Notes: generated by a model not told the origin, from the letters alone. DNA of 64,000 bases from Owenia fusiformis (GCA_903813345.2 CAIIXF020000011.1:9398842-9462841), one strand, 5' to 3'; positions 23,260 to 35,300 are shown, numbered from the stretch's first letter. Program-made: numbers and translations.

Positions 23260-23860
23260 ATGTGATGTCACAATAGCTAAAACAATTGATTTACTACTGG
23301 TCTATATTGGAGTATGTATGACTGCTAAAATTCATAAATACAAATAGTTGTGTTTCTTGTCTGTTTATCATATTAGAATCGTAACAAAGACCTCGATTTT
23401 ATGATTTTATGTCAAATATATGACCTCAAATTTTATTCTGGCCTTTGCCTTTGTGTAGCGATTTCGGTCTTTTAACAATGAACAGAGTAAAAATTTAGGT
23501 CATATATCACGCCATAAATCATAAAATCTCGGTCTTTATTCCTTAAACCTAATATGATACGTGATGTCACAATAGCTAGAACAATTGATATACTGGTCTA
23601 TATTGGAGTTTGTATGACCGCTAAAATTCATATATGTAAATAGTTGTGTAAAGTCTGTTTATTATCATATTAGAATCGTAACAAAGACCTCGATTTTATG
23701 ATTTATGTCAAGTACAGTATATGACCTCAAATTTTATTCTGGCCATTGCAAAAGACCTCAAGCGCTACAAACGGTCTATTAAAAATGAACAGAATAAATT
23801 TTTTGGTCATACATTACGCCATAAATCATAAAATCTCGGTCTTTATTCCTTAAATAACTA
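23260..23860. repeat. tandem pair of a foldback element, period about 303 bp
   Basis: GTGATGTCACAATAGCTA recurs at about 23262 and 23563. Inside each copy, ACAAAGACCTCGATTTTATG pairs with CATAAAATCTCGGTCTTTAT about 140 bp later, and TATGACCT pairs with AGGTCATA, so each copy can fold back. Two copies with flanks were duplicated in tandem. Confidence 0.65.
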
Positions 23861-23929
23861 GACTTTGGAAATTGAACGAAGTTCAATTTCAGACTCCAGA
23901 TTTAGACCAATTTAGCCGAGTCATCCAGA

Positions 23930-24390
23930 ATAAGCTGGGTCATCCAGAAAAAGATGGATGAATAAAATAGGAAGGTAGGATAGGATGGAATAGGAAGGAA
24001 CGATAGGATAGAATAAGAAAGAAGGATAGGATAGAACAGAATAGGAAGAAAGGATATGATAGGAGTAGAGGTCGCAACGGTACTGAAAACCAGTACCGGT
24101 AACCGTCACGCTAATAACCATACCGTTACCGAAATACCGGTAAAATATGTAAGATAAAATGCCAATGCGCTGTCGGCCCCACCTTGTTCCTAACTCTCTC
24201 CATAGTTTCTCAAGTCTATATGCATACATGGTGCAAGACCGATTTGAACCCATACTGATGAACTTCACGAAATAGTATGTAACTATCTTACGAATCAAGA
24301 TGTATTTTTTAGGAGAGGATAGGAAGGAAAAGATACGAATGAAGGATAGATAGGAAGGATAGGATAGGATAAGATCAGATAGGAAGGATG
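23930..24390 (+). repeat. purine-rich GGATAGGAA low-complexity sequence
   Basis: Runs of GGAAGG, GATAGGATAG and GAATAGGAAG occupy 23950-24065 and 24310-24390. Between them is a segment with repeated ACCGGTA and CCGTTACC words. Confidence 0.7.
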
Positions 24391-24469
24391 GATAAATTTT
24401 TCAATATTTTCGACTTCTCTACTCTTGACTTTCTATCAGGATACCATCAGATCGATTTTCCGAAATTTC

Positions 24470-24765
24470 AAAACGCCATAACTTCCGGACCGGAAGTCGG
24501 ATCGAAATTTGATTTAAAGATTTGGATTCCTGACAAAATTCTACCCTTAATTCATAACTCATACGTTACATTTGGTGAATTTCTATTTTGACCTACTTTT
24601 CGGACACGCCATAACTTCGGAACCGGAAGTCGGATCGAAATTTGGTTTGCAGATTCGGATTCCTGAGAAAATTCTACCCTTAATTCATAACTCAAACGTT
24701 AAATTTGGAGAACTTTTTATTTTGACCTACTTTTCGGACACCATATCTCAAAAGTGGGTCAAAAT
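24470..24765 (+). repeat. diverged tandem repeat, period 133 bp
   Basis: CGGAAGTCGGATCGAAATTT starts at 24491 and 24624, and TTTTGACCTACTTTTCGGAC ends each unit. A third, more distant copy (GAACCGGAAGTCGGATA) lies near 25277. Confidence 0.65.
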
Positions 24766-24879
24766 ACTTTCTGATGGCAAAAGGCTAACACTATTAGCAC
24801 ACTCTTGGCTACAAGTATACAAAATTTCGAACAATATAATTAGAGTGTAGTGTCAGAATCGCAAAAATAGGGAAAAACT

Positions 24880-25200
24880 TTGAATTTGACCTAGATTTTG
24901 ACCTAGGCCCTGGACTGGATTTAGACCTAGACTTGACTTGGACCTGGACATGTACCTGGACTTGGATTGAATGAGAAGGAAGAATAGGATAGAATAGGAA
25001 GGAAGGATAGGAAGGAAGGATAGATAGGAAGGGAGAATCATCCAGAATAAGATCATCTAGATAGAAAGGATAGGATAGACCTAAATTTTGATCTAGGTCC
25101 TGGACTGGATTTGGACCTAGACTTGACTTGAACAAAACTGGACTTGGACCTGGACTTGACCTTGATTTGGACCTTGAAATGGACTGGACTGGTATTTTTT
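24880..25200 (+). repeat. degenerate GACCTGGACT repeats
   Basis: Short units such as TTGACCTAG, GGACCTGGACTTG and TAGACTTGACTTGGACCT alternate with GGAAGGATAG runs. Apparent frames with SRSKSSPG-like peptides on the minus strand come from this repetition. Confidence 0.6.
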
Positions 25201-25679
25201 CAATTTTATTTCACTTTTCTTGACATTCTATGAGGGTACCATCAGATCGATTTTCCTCGAACTTTCAAAACGTCATAACTCCTGAACCGGAAGTCGGATA
25301 TCAATTCGGTTTTCAGATTCGGAATCCTGAAAATTTCCTATAAGACTATTATCCTGGACATCGGATTCGGAGAACTTTTTTTCGGACCTCGTTTTCGGAC
25401 ACTGATATCTCGAAATTGGTTCGAGATATCAAAAAACTAAATCGACCCTAGCTTTCCTACTTTTTTATGAGGAACACAATGAAAAAAACCCGGATCAAAA
25501 ATACTGAAGGACGACTGAGAAAATTGAAAAAAGTGACAAAGTACTGGATTTGACCCAGTTCCTGACCTTTGACCTAGATAAAAATTTGACCTAATTTCCG
25601 AGAAACTAGATACTGGACCTGAATTAACCATATACAGGTCTTGACTCAATGTCTTCTAGTTAAGGAGAAAACGTTGGAA

Positions 25680-25712
25680 GAATAATAATAATAATAATAA
25701 AGAAGAAGAATA
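25680..25712 (+). repeat. AAT/AAG microsatellite
   Basis: An (AATAAT)n run turns into AAGAAGAAGAAT. It sits just before the last exon of the nested gene. Confidence 0.8.
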
Positions 25713-25862
25713 CTGGCAAAAACAATAGACTCCAGATTGACATCTGGAGTCTAATAATAAATATGCAATAAGTGAGTTGCGAAATCTCTCTATTTATTAT
25801 CAAACCACTAATACCTCATTTCATTCTATCATAATCTCTGGCCAATATTTAACACATTTCAG

Positions 25863-26707
25863 GACCATGTGAAGGAATGGATTGCATGCATGAACTGATG
25901 CATAATGACAATGAAGACCCCTTGGCCAAACACAAACCCAAATCTGGCCCAGAAGAGCAGCCCAAGCAACAGGGGCCGTGTGAAGGAATGGATTGTATGC
26001 ATCAGGTCCTGATGCATGATGAGGAGGAAAAGGGGAAAGCTCACAAACATGATGAGGACAAGAAAAAAGATGTTGCTGAAGGTGATCCTTCTAGTCAGCA
26101 TGATGGACCATGTCTTGATTGCCTCCATGATGTCATGATGCATGGTGAAGATGAGGCTGGCAAACACCACAACAATGACAATGATGCAGAAGACACAATG
26201 TCTGACACAGACCCTCAACAGAAAGGGCCTTGTATAGGCATGGACTGCATGCATGGTGTATTGATGCATAATGATGAAGAGCAAGGTAATGACCATCAGA
26301 ATGACGATGAAGAAATCCAAAAAGATGCTGATGATGATGGAAAATACCCTAGTGTTGCAGACCCACATGAAATGATTCATGGTACTCATGACATTGACAA
26401 CCAAGACTATCTCAAATGGAAACAAGAAAATGACAAGAAAACTGAACTTGAGACATTAAAAGAACTTGAAAAAGATATTCAAGGATATAGCTATCCCTTT
26501 GTGTCTGATACAGTACTCTCAGATGTGGAACTTATGAAAAAGCGCTACTTTGCCAAACAAGGTGAGGAAGAGGATGGTGAAATAGTAGAAATGAGCCAGG
26601 AACTTGACAAAGAGGCAGGCCTGCCCATACATGGCATGGACATGAGACACGATCTGGAAAATATTGGAAGCTCAGATCCAATCAAAATACACCATGATGA
26701 AAGTTAA
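25863..26707 (+). CDS. secreted Cys/His/Asp repeat protein, exon 3: repeats 2-5 and C-terminus
   Basis: This last exon encodes 281 codons and the stop. Modules start GPCEGMDCMHELMH, GPCEGMDCMHQVLMH, GPCLDCLHDVMMH and GPCIGMDCMHGVLMH, separated by 25-30 residue linkers rich in Asp, Glu, Lys and His. Module 4 has lost two residues, making C-x2-C. The tail (YLKWKQENDKKTELETLKEL and on) is a charged helix, followed by PIHGMDMRHDLENIG, which looks like a module without cysteines. The full protein is 356 residues over three exons with matching phases. The paired Cys, Met and His suggest metal binding or disulfide-linked modules in a secreted, calcium- or metal-rich setting; that is inference. I recognise no named family. 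The acceptor is ACATTTCAG. Confidence 0.88.
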
Positions 26708-27080
26708 AGGTGCAACAAAGACTTGAGACTAAAACAATTTTTGAAATATATTTCTCTCATAAGATTATGTGCAGGGTGTTGCAATGTAATGTAATGTATG
26801 GTGTATTATGTACACAGAGGTACAAAACATACGATGCATATATCATGAACAGGTTGGCTCAAAATATGTTTCAATACATGTAATGTATGGTGTATTATGT
26901 ACACATAGGTACAAAACATGTGATGCATATATCATGAAAAGGTTGGCTCAAAATATGTTTCAATACATGTGATGTATATGTTTTGGTGATTCAAAAACTA
27001 GCATTCTCTTACATACAGTTGCTCTTGTAGAATGATATTCACTTAGAATTGTGTCCAATGATCAACAGTTGTGGAATAAA
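26708..27080 (+). other. 3' UTR of the GPC-MDC gene with an 89-bp duplication
   Basis: After the stop, TAATGTATGGTGTATTATGT (26792) recurs at 26881, so a unit of 89 bp is duplicated in tandem with few changes. AATAAA at 27075-27080 is the best polyA signal and lies about 260 bp from the MDN1 exon on the other strand. Confidence 0.6.
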
Positions 27081-27240
27081 GAAGTTAGTTGTGTCAGGGA
27101 AGGGGATAAATGATACATGAAGTACATTAGTGAATAGTGTTTTTTTAATATTCAAGTGATTGACAAATCAACATTAAAGTCAAAGGGAGGGGGTCAAACC
27201 ATAATGAAATTAACTTCATTAATCCACAACTGTTGATAAT
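27058..27240. repeat. inverted repeat around the predicted polyA site
   Basis: ATGATCAACAGTTGTGGAAT, then AAAGAAGTTA (27058-27088) pairs with TTAACTTCATTAATCCACAA, then CTGTTGATAAT (27209-27240). Arms are about 30 bp with few mismatches and the left arm contains the AATAAA. It may be a small MITE, or an RNA hairpin at the 3' end. Confidence 0.55.
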
Positions 27241-27341
27241 TGAACACCATCCCTTTGCATTATCTAATTTTCAACAATAAAAAAAAAATATATAGTCTTT
27301 GTTTAACATTCCAACTATTCATTATGTATGTGACAACTAAC

Positions 27342-27461
27342 CTTCATTTGATTTCAATTGCAACTTTCCAAAGATGATCTCAAGTGTCTCTGTGAGGTCA
27401 TTCAACAGCTTCAGCTGCTCTATCATTCGGACATCCTCCTCATCTATGCTCTTACATCTCT
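27342..27461 (-). CDS. MDN1: midasin exon 2 of 9 in window
   Basis: This 120-nt exon encodes ERCKSIDEEDVRMIEQLKLL followed by NDLTETLEIIFGKLQLKSNE. The acceptor is TCTTTGCAG and the donor GAAG/GTTAGT. Both ends are phase 1. It is a helical linker segment within the AAA module before the WVDSLL block. It is bounded by the 24.9-kb intron upstream and the 7.7-kb intron that holds the nested secreted-protein gene downstream. The nested gene's predicted polyA signal is only about 260 bp away on the opposite strand, so the two transcripts converge here. Confidence 0.92.
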
Positions 27462-27815
27462 CTGCAAAGACAAAAATAACATTTTGAAATGAATGTTGGA
27501 AATATATATATTCATCAACACACAGACAGACAGACAGACAATCAGTTAGACAGAGGGCTTTTCTACATCCACTGCGTGAAATATGGGATTCCAATTCTTG
27601 ACACGTCTAGAAACTAGTCTTTTCACGCCGGGTTTCTAGACGTGCCAATTATTTACACCTCTTGACACGCGATGAATCCAACTCTTTACACATCTATGCA
27701 CTTCTTGACACACGCCATGCAAAGCAGTGCACAGACCATGCCAAAAGTCTTGACACGCGCTGATTGGAATCTCATTACTCGCTCTTGGCACATTGATAAT
27801 TATGTGTAAGCAACT

Positions 27816-27992
27816 GACATAATTACCAAAAGCAAAACATATAGTATTTTAACATGAAGTAATTATTTCCAGATTTGTGACCGGTAAGGGGTTGCACAGG
27901 AGCAAAGTGGAGTTATATCTTGTATTCGCGAATGCAACTAATTAATTACCAAAAGCAATACATATAGTGTTTTAACATGAAGTAATTATACG
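27816..27992 (+). repeat. direct repeat inside the CACTA-like element
   Basis: TAATTACCAAAAGCAAAACA, then TATAGTATTTTAACATGAAG (27818) recurs at about 27944 with two or three changes. Confidence 0.65.
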
Positions 27993-28384
27993 TAACTCTA
28001 TATTTTTACTAATCTAGTATTTAATCTCCAGCTTAGGTGCAATCAAAATGTTGATCACATAATAAGCAGTCAGAAAGATGCTCTTACCACTGTAGTTTTC
28101 AATATTCCCTTTGTTGTAACATCTTATTTCAAAAGAATGGATATTGATGGTTGTATGGAAGTATTCATATCAAATATGGTTTTACGCCCCTGATATGTAC
28201 TCTTTTTTGCAGATATCGGTACAGCCTGTCTTGGTCATTGCACGCAGGGTATATGTTGTTTAGGATTATGTCATTTGCGAAATAGCTGTAAGACATTATG
28301 AGAATGAAGATGGGAGTTTCCACGATAATGTTGTTCACATGATTTTATACACATACCTGCATAACAATCGGAGACAGAAGTCTT

Positions 28385-29045
28385 AATATTGTCCAATCAA
28401 AAAATAAGAATCTAACATTTAATAATAACAAAAGGATTAATTGCTTAGTTCTCTTTGTCTTAGTCTTTATTTTCTTAAATGCGGAAGTGTACCAACATCA
28501 CCTAGATTACATAAGAGATCATCTAACAGTCTAAAATTGCTTTTAATTGCAAGTTAATGCATTCCGATCAAAATTTGTATACCTGTAATATCGGGGGGGG
28601 GGGGGGGGCGATGTTACATCACATAACTACAACGTTCATATAGAAATATACTAATAAGCATGTCCGTATAAAAGCTAAAATTATAAAAACTCATTTCAAA
28701 GTCATTCTGTTCATGGACGCGTCAAGTTATGAAAAACAATGCTAAGCACTCAAACAAATCGACTTGATTACCTTTGAAAACTTCTTGAGAGGAAATGGAC
28801 AAATGTATTTTTCGAACTCATTAGCACGTCTGTCTGATTGAAATACTATAAAAACATAAATGATTTAATCTTGGTCAGAAGTCTGAACATTGTCCAACAA
28901 AATAATAAGAATCTAACATTTAATGATTACAAAAGGATTAATTGCTATATAGTCTTTGTCTTAGTCTTTGTTTTTCTAACTGCGGAAGTGTACCAACATC
29001 ACCTTGATTACAGAAGAGATCTAACAGTCTAAAATTGCTTTTAAT
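28385..29045 (+). repeat. duplicated 160-bp segment inside the CACTA-like element
   Basis: AATAAGAATCTAACATTTAA through CGGAAGTGTACCAACATCAC to CTAACAGTCTAAAATTGCTT occurs at about 28400-28545 and again at about 28902-29042, about 500 bp apart. Confidence 0.7.
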
Positions 29046-29740
29046 TCCCGGGTTTTAATTACATTTACACATGAATAGACTTTTTGCCTCTATTCTCATT
29101 TTTAAACCTGTTTCTATTTGCGTATTTAACAATTGTGATAAATTATTCAGTTAGTGTCGAAATCAAAAAAAATTTCTACATTAATAGTCCCCTCCTCTTG
29201 CACTGACTAAATATTAAAATAAGCCAGTCTGATTGCGAATTTACAAATCCTGTAAAAGTAGCTTCAAACCGCCTTTTAACATGTTTAATCAGAGAAAACA
29301 ATAAGTTAATTCATCTGATTGCGAAAATACGAATCAATCTGATTATCTGATCTCCATGCTATTTGATTCGTGCATTATCTACAAGTCAGTCCGGCAAGGG
29401 TGAAATTATTTCATTTGAAAACAGAAATAAATATCAGAACCCCTCTAGCATAACTATTCGGAAGAAATTCATACAAAAATAAGGTACACAACTGATGAAG
29501 GGTCGCACGCAATGCATGCACCCCTCTCCTCCTCCTCCGTGTTTGCCCACACACGACCATATTTGACAATTTTTCTAAAAGCGTTTTCCCCGGGAATATA
29601 GGTGTAGCGGTTGCCAGAAGTCGCACAGCTTGGGAGTCAGGGTATCCTGATCCATGCCTCAACGCCTGACGGGTCTGATATTTAAAGGGGGTGCAAAAAT
29701 TATTAGGGGGCGGGGTAAACGTGAAAGTTGCCAAAATATC

Positions 29741-29925
29741 CATAGGCGTAGCCAGGAGGGGGGGGGGGGTGCGATCGCAACCTCCCCCATAACAATAAAA
29801 ATAAAACGCTGAGAAAGAAGAAGAAAGAATTAGAATGCCACAATCATACCATCCTGACTGAAAACCGAAATCTTTTTGGCGATCGCACCCCTCCCCCCCC
29901 TGACTGAAAGCTGGCTACGCCCTTG
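29741..29925. mobile_element. MITE, 185 bp, nested in the CACTA-like element
   Basis: The ends CATAGGCGTAGCCAG and CTGGCTACGCCCTTG are inverted repeats (13 of 15). ATATC flanks both sides (29736-29740, 29926-29930). Next to the ends, GTGCGATCGC and GCGATCGCAC also pair, with poly-G/poly-C runs between. The terminal GGGCGTAGCCAG resembles common animal hAT-like MITEs, but a 5-bp duplication is short for hAT. Confidence 0.7.
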
Positions 29926-32399
29926 ATATCTGTTTTTGGTCATCAATAAAACTATATTTATATGGTGAGGATTTATGGATTTTGATAACAAAAGGCTTTA
30001 TATATGCTTTAATGTTTTATTTATCATGATGCTTTTATGTAGGCTATTAATTACAGTTCTTTTTGCAATAAAAACTGGTATGTTTATGCCATTGGACTAA
30101 TATAAAGCGATATTGTTTCATTATGTGGACTTGAGAAAGTCCGACATACTCATTGCTTTCAACCCAAAACTTAAAATAGGAAGTTATCAAGATCCCAAGA
30201 ACACGATCGCTACTTAAACAATACGTTTGTAAAATCCCGGCGATCGAAATGCAATCAAACTTTCGCAATCAGGTGCCTAATTAGTCTTTTGATCTCTAAA
30301 GTTTTACGACTGAACTTTTCAATGAACTCGTGAGAAGCAAACGCAATCATCATATAAACATTTTTCTAGTAAATCTAAAATAGAGTAAAACCCAGGGAAA
30401 AAGATCGCGTGGTTATTTGATTATTTCATAGGAATTAGGCATATTTCAATTTTGAAATAACAAAAGTCAGTCTCGGAAGAATTCGATGCGTTTTTATTGC
30501 AAGGGTCGTTTAGCGCCGATATGAATTCATTAGGGCATTAGGGTTGTGCTTTATTTGTTTTATTTATATAAATGTTATGAAATGTGTACGACACTTTAAT
30601 GAATTATTTTTAGGGTTACAATGCATATTTGACTTTTCCCTCTAAACGTTTAAAATTCATCTTTATACTTTTCTTAGTTTGATTCAATAAAATTAACATT
30701 CGATCCCAGACAGTTATCAAATTATCAGACATTTGATTAATATAGATAATTGTACTTCCTTTGACCAGTGGCTGGTGTGACTGAGATTCGAATCTAATCT
30801 GTTTCATTTTTATGTAAATTGAGAGGAATAAAGTTTTATTTTAAGGTTTTAACAATCTTAACGTTTGGCGTGCAGCTCAACTTAATACACAATCAAAGGA
30901 CAGAATACAGAAATAAGAACATGCCTTTTATTTGTTATTCAAGCTCGAGCAATATCCCCGGCGTTATAAAACCAAAATAACTGCGGTTAGGTAGCATCTT
31001 GATTACAGTAAAGACAGGCCATCTTATTTCTAGGAATTATTTCTGCCTCTCATTCCTTAAACCGGCTTCGTTAAACAGTGCCAAAATATTTAAGTCGGAT
31101 CGGAGCCAAAAACAAGACTATTTTTATATTTAAATCCCCTCACCCTGTCAATGTCTATGCCTGCATCTGGTTTTCCCACCTTTGGGAGGGAGCCAATATA
31201 CACATAGATTACTTACTGGCCATGGATAGGGGGGGGAGGGGGGCACAGAAACGAACATTCTGGGGTTACTTTTTAAGAAATTCCAGGGGGAGTTCACTTT
31301 TGGCAATGTTAGTTCAAAAATGGCCAAAATAATTTAAAATGTGCTCAGTATGGGATAAAAATGCAATTTTGGTCACGGTAGGGGAGGGGTCGCTAGAACC
31401 AATCTATCCCCCCTGTATTCGGGCCTGCATGTGCTATCTACATATTTGACAATTTGATTGACACGGTTCAAAGTGGACTTTGTTAATTATTCAAACTGTT
31501 TTAAAAGAGGAATATGCGTCCAAGTTCAAATCACTCGAAATCAGGGTAGATAAACCTAAGAAAAACACATTTCGTGTTTTCATTTGATCTTCATCATGAT
31601 CCTGTAAAAATGTCAGATTTAGCAAAATAGATAGGCGATCTCTATCTGCACACGTCTACTCATTTCGACTAAGCTATTGCCTATACTTACACGCACACAC
31701 ATACTTTTAAATTTATTTTATTTTGATAATGATTTAAAAACACAAATTATTAACACGAAATTAAAATGCTTGTTATATTCCAATCCTAGTAAAGTATAAT
31801 TAAGTGCGACTATAGGGCATAACAACATGTGGCCGGTCTAATTATACTGTTTGTTTTGATAAGGCTGTGCAAAGAGATATCAAAACTCTTGACACGCTCT
31901 TTACACGCGAGGTCTTTGCACCTCTTGACACGTCTTGGAATCTCTAGATACGCGGAGTTCCTAGACTATCTTTGCACGTCTAGAAATTGCTTGGAATTTC
32001 ACATTTGACGCAGTGATCCCTTCTCGAATTTCATTTGCTGGGATAAGTATTTGAACTTCGTTCAGTGAGATAAATATCCAAGTTTAGTGCCAGGAAGATT
32101 GAGGAACCATTCCTTAACGATTCTATAAATCGACCAGTATAGCTAAAAGATCCATCACAGGTCCAATCTGGCAAATTGAATCTTGTAACTACATCACATT
32201 TTTCACTGCAGAAACTAAGTACTGTGACAACTTGCTACACTACTGGCAAAACAAATGTATAGCACATATTAATTCTGGTACTCATCATATCTTTCTGTTT
32301 TTCAACAAGCAAATATGTATTTCTTAAATAATACTGAGCAGATGATTATGTATGATTGTATGTATGATTAACATTGATTATGTTTATCTACAGGTTTTA

Positions 32400-35300
32400 G
32401 CAAGATGTTGGCACTATTCTGACCACTGATATTATTTTTGCAACATGTATATGTGAAAGCACTATTTTGATTTTTACTATTTTTTGCAAGATGTGTATGG
32501 GAAAGCACTATTTTGACCAATACTATTGTTTTTGCAAGATGTGTATGTGAAAGCACTATTTTGACCATTACTATTGGTTTTGCAAGATGAAAGCACTATT
32601 TAGACCATTACTATTGTTTTTGCAAGATGTGTATGTGAAAGCACTATTTTGACCATTACTATTGTTTTTGCAAGATGAAAGCACTATTTAGACCATTACT
32701 ATTGTTTTGCAAGAAGTGTATGGGAAAGCACCATTTTGACCATTACTATTGTTTTTGCAAGATGTGTATGGGAAAGCACTATTTTGACCATTTCTATTGC
32801 TTTTGCAAGATGTGTATGGGAAAGCACTATTTTGACCATTACTATTGATTCTGCAAGAAGCGTATGGGTAAGCACTATTTTGACCATTACTATTGTTTTT
32901 GCAAGATGTGTATGTGAAAGCACTATTTTGACCATTACTATTGTTTTTGCAAGGAGTGTATGTGAAAGCACTATTTTGACCATTACTATTGTTTTTTCAA
33001 GATAAAAGCACTATTTAGATCATTACTGTTGTTTTGCAAGAAGTGTATGTGAAAGCACTATTTTGACCATTACTATTGTTTTTGCAAGATGAAAGCACTA
33101 TTTAGACCATTACTATTGTTTTGCAAGAAGTGTATGGGAAAGCACCATTTTGACCATTACTATTGTTTTTGCAAGATGTGTATGGGAAAGCACTATTTTG
33201 ACCATTACTATTGTTTTTGCAAGATGAAAGCACTATTTAGACCATTACTATTGTTTTGCAAGAAGTGTATGGGAAAGCACCATTTTGACCATTACTATTG
33301 TTTTTGCAAGATGTGTATGTGAAAGCACTATTTTGACCATTACTATTGTTTTTGCAAGATGTGTATGTGAAAGCACTATTTTGACCATTACTATTGTTTT
33401 TTCAAGATAAAAGCACTATTTAGATCATTACTGTTGTTTTGCAAGAAGTGTATGTAAAAGCACTATTTTGACCATTACTATTGTTTTTGCAAGATGTGTA
33501 TGTGAAAGCACTATTTGACCATTACTATTGCTTTTGCAAGAAGTGTATGGGAAAGCACTATTTTGACCATTTCTATTGCTTTTGCAAGATGTGTATGGGA
33601 AAGCACTATTTTGACCATTACTATTGATTCTGCAAGAAGCGTATGGTAAGCACTATTTTGACCATTACTATTGTTTTTGCAAGATGTGTATGTGAAAGCA
33701 CTATTTTGACCATTACTATTGTTTTTGCAAGATGTGTATGTGAAAGCACTATTTTGACCATTACTATTGTTTTTGCAAGATGTGTATGTGAAAGCACTAT
33801 TTTGACCATTACTATTGTTTTTGCAAGATGTGTATGGAAAAGCACTAATTTGACCATTACTATTGCTTTTGCAAGAAGTGTAAGTGAAAGCACTATTTTG
33901 ACCATTACTATTTCTTTTGCAAGATGTGTATGGGAAAGCACTATTTTGACCATTACTATTGCTTTTGCAAGAAGTGTATGTGAAAGCACTATTTTGACCA
34001 TCACTATTGCTTTTGCAAGAAGTGTATGTGAAAGCACTATTTTGACCATTACTATTGCTTTTGCAAGATATGGATGTGAAAGCATTATTATGACCATTAC
34101 TAATGTTTTTGCAATATGTGTATGTGAAAGCATTATTTTGACCATTACTATTGTTTTTGCAAGATATGGATGTGAAAGCATTATTTTGACCATTACTATT
34201 GTTTTTGCAAGATATGGATGTGAAAGCACTATTTTGACCATTACTATTGTTTTTGCAAGATATGGATGTGAAAGCATTATTTTGACCATTACTATTGTTT
34301 TTGCAAGATGTGTATGTGAAAGCATTATTATGACCATTACTATTGCTTTTGCAAGATGTGTATGTGAAAGCATTATTATGACCATTACTAATGTTTTTGC
34401 AAGATGTGTATGTGAAAGCATTATTTTGACCATTACTATTGTTTTTGCAAGATGTGTATGTGAAAGCATTATTATGACCATTACTAATGTTTTTGCAAGA
34501 TGTGTATGTGAAAGCATTATTTTGACCATTACTATTGTTTTGCAAGAAGTGTATGGGAAAGCACTATTTTGACCATTACTATTGTTTTTGCAAGATGTGT
34601 ATGGAAAAGCACTATTTTGACCATTACTATTGCTTTTGCAAGAAGTGTAAGTGAAAGCACTATTTTGACCATTACTATTTCTTTTGCAAGATGTGTATGT
34701 GAAAGCATTATTTTGACCATTACTATTGTTTTTGCAAGATATGGATGTGAAAGCACTATTTTGACCATTACTAATGTTTTTGCAAGATATGGATGTGAAA
34801 GCATTATTATGACCATTACTATTGTTTTTGCAAGATGTGTATGTGAAAGCACTATTTTGACCATTACTATTGTTTTTGCAAGATATGGATGTGAAAGCAT
34901 TATTATGACCATTACTATTGTTTTTGCAAGATGTGTATGTGAAAGCACTATTTTGACCATTACTATTGTTTTTGCAAGATGTGTATGGAAAAGCACTATT
35001 TTGACCATTACTATTGCTTTTGCAAGAAGTGTAAGTGAAAGCACTATTTTGACCATTACTATTGTTTTTTCAAGATAAAAGCACTATTTAGATCATTACT
35101 GTTGTTTTGCAAGAAGTGTATGTGAAAGCACTTTTTTGACCATTACTATTGTTTTTGCAAGGAGTGTATGGAAAAGCACTATTTTGACCATTACTATTGC
35201 TTTTGCAAGAAGTGTAAGTGAAAGCACTATTTTGACCATTACTATTGTTTTTTCAAGATAAAAGCACTATTTAGATCATTACTGTTGTTTTGCAAGAAGT

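Larger units (their letters stand above)
27570..32015. mobile_element. CACTA-like (CMC/EnSpm) non-autonomous element, 4446 bp
   Basis: The left end CACTGCGTGAAATATGGGAT, then TCC, is inverted in the right end GGAATTTCACATTTGACGCA, then GTG. ATC lies directly outside both ends (27567-27569 and 32016-32018), a 3-bp target duplication as expected for CACTA elements. Subterminal repeats of TCTAGACGTG and CTTGACACG occur in both orientations in the outer 150 bp. The interior shows a duplicated segment (about 28385-28550 against 28870-29045), a nested 185-bp MITE and no transposase frame, so it must have been moved by another copy. Confidence 0.8.
27520..32050 (+). mobile_element. H4 3' end split by the CACTA-like element
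   Basis: The left part (CAGACAGACAGACA...GGGCTTTTCTACATC, to 27569) and the right part (CCTTCTCGAATTTCATTTGC, then TGGGATAA, from 32019) together make a normal H4 3' end with its simple repeat. A second similar GAACTTCGTTCAGTGAGATA follows at about 32052. No H4 5' end is seen on the left. Confidence 0.65.

Noticed and set aside
25859-26425. 188-codon open frame on the minus strand
   Set aside because: It is the antisense shadow of the GPC-MDC repeat exon, whose plus-strand frame has motif and splice support.
33511-34572. Open frames of 302-344 codons on both strands
   Set aside because: They lie in the 48-bp tandem array; a unit divisible by three keeps several frames open. No splice, start or composition support.
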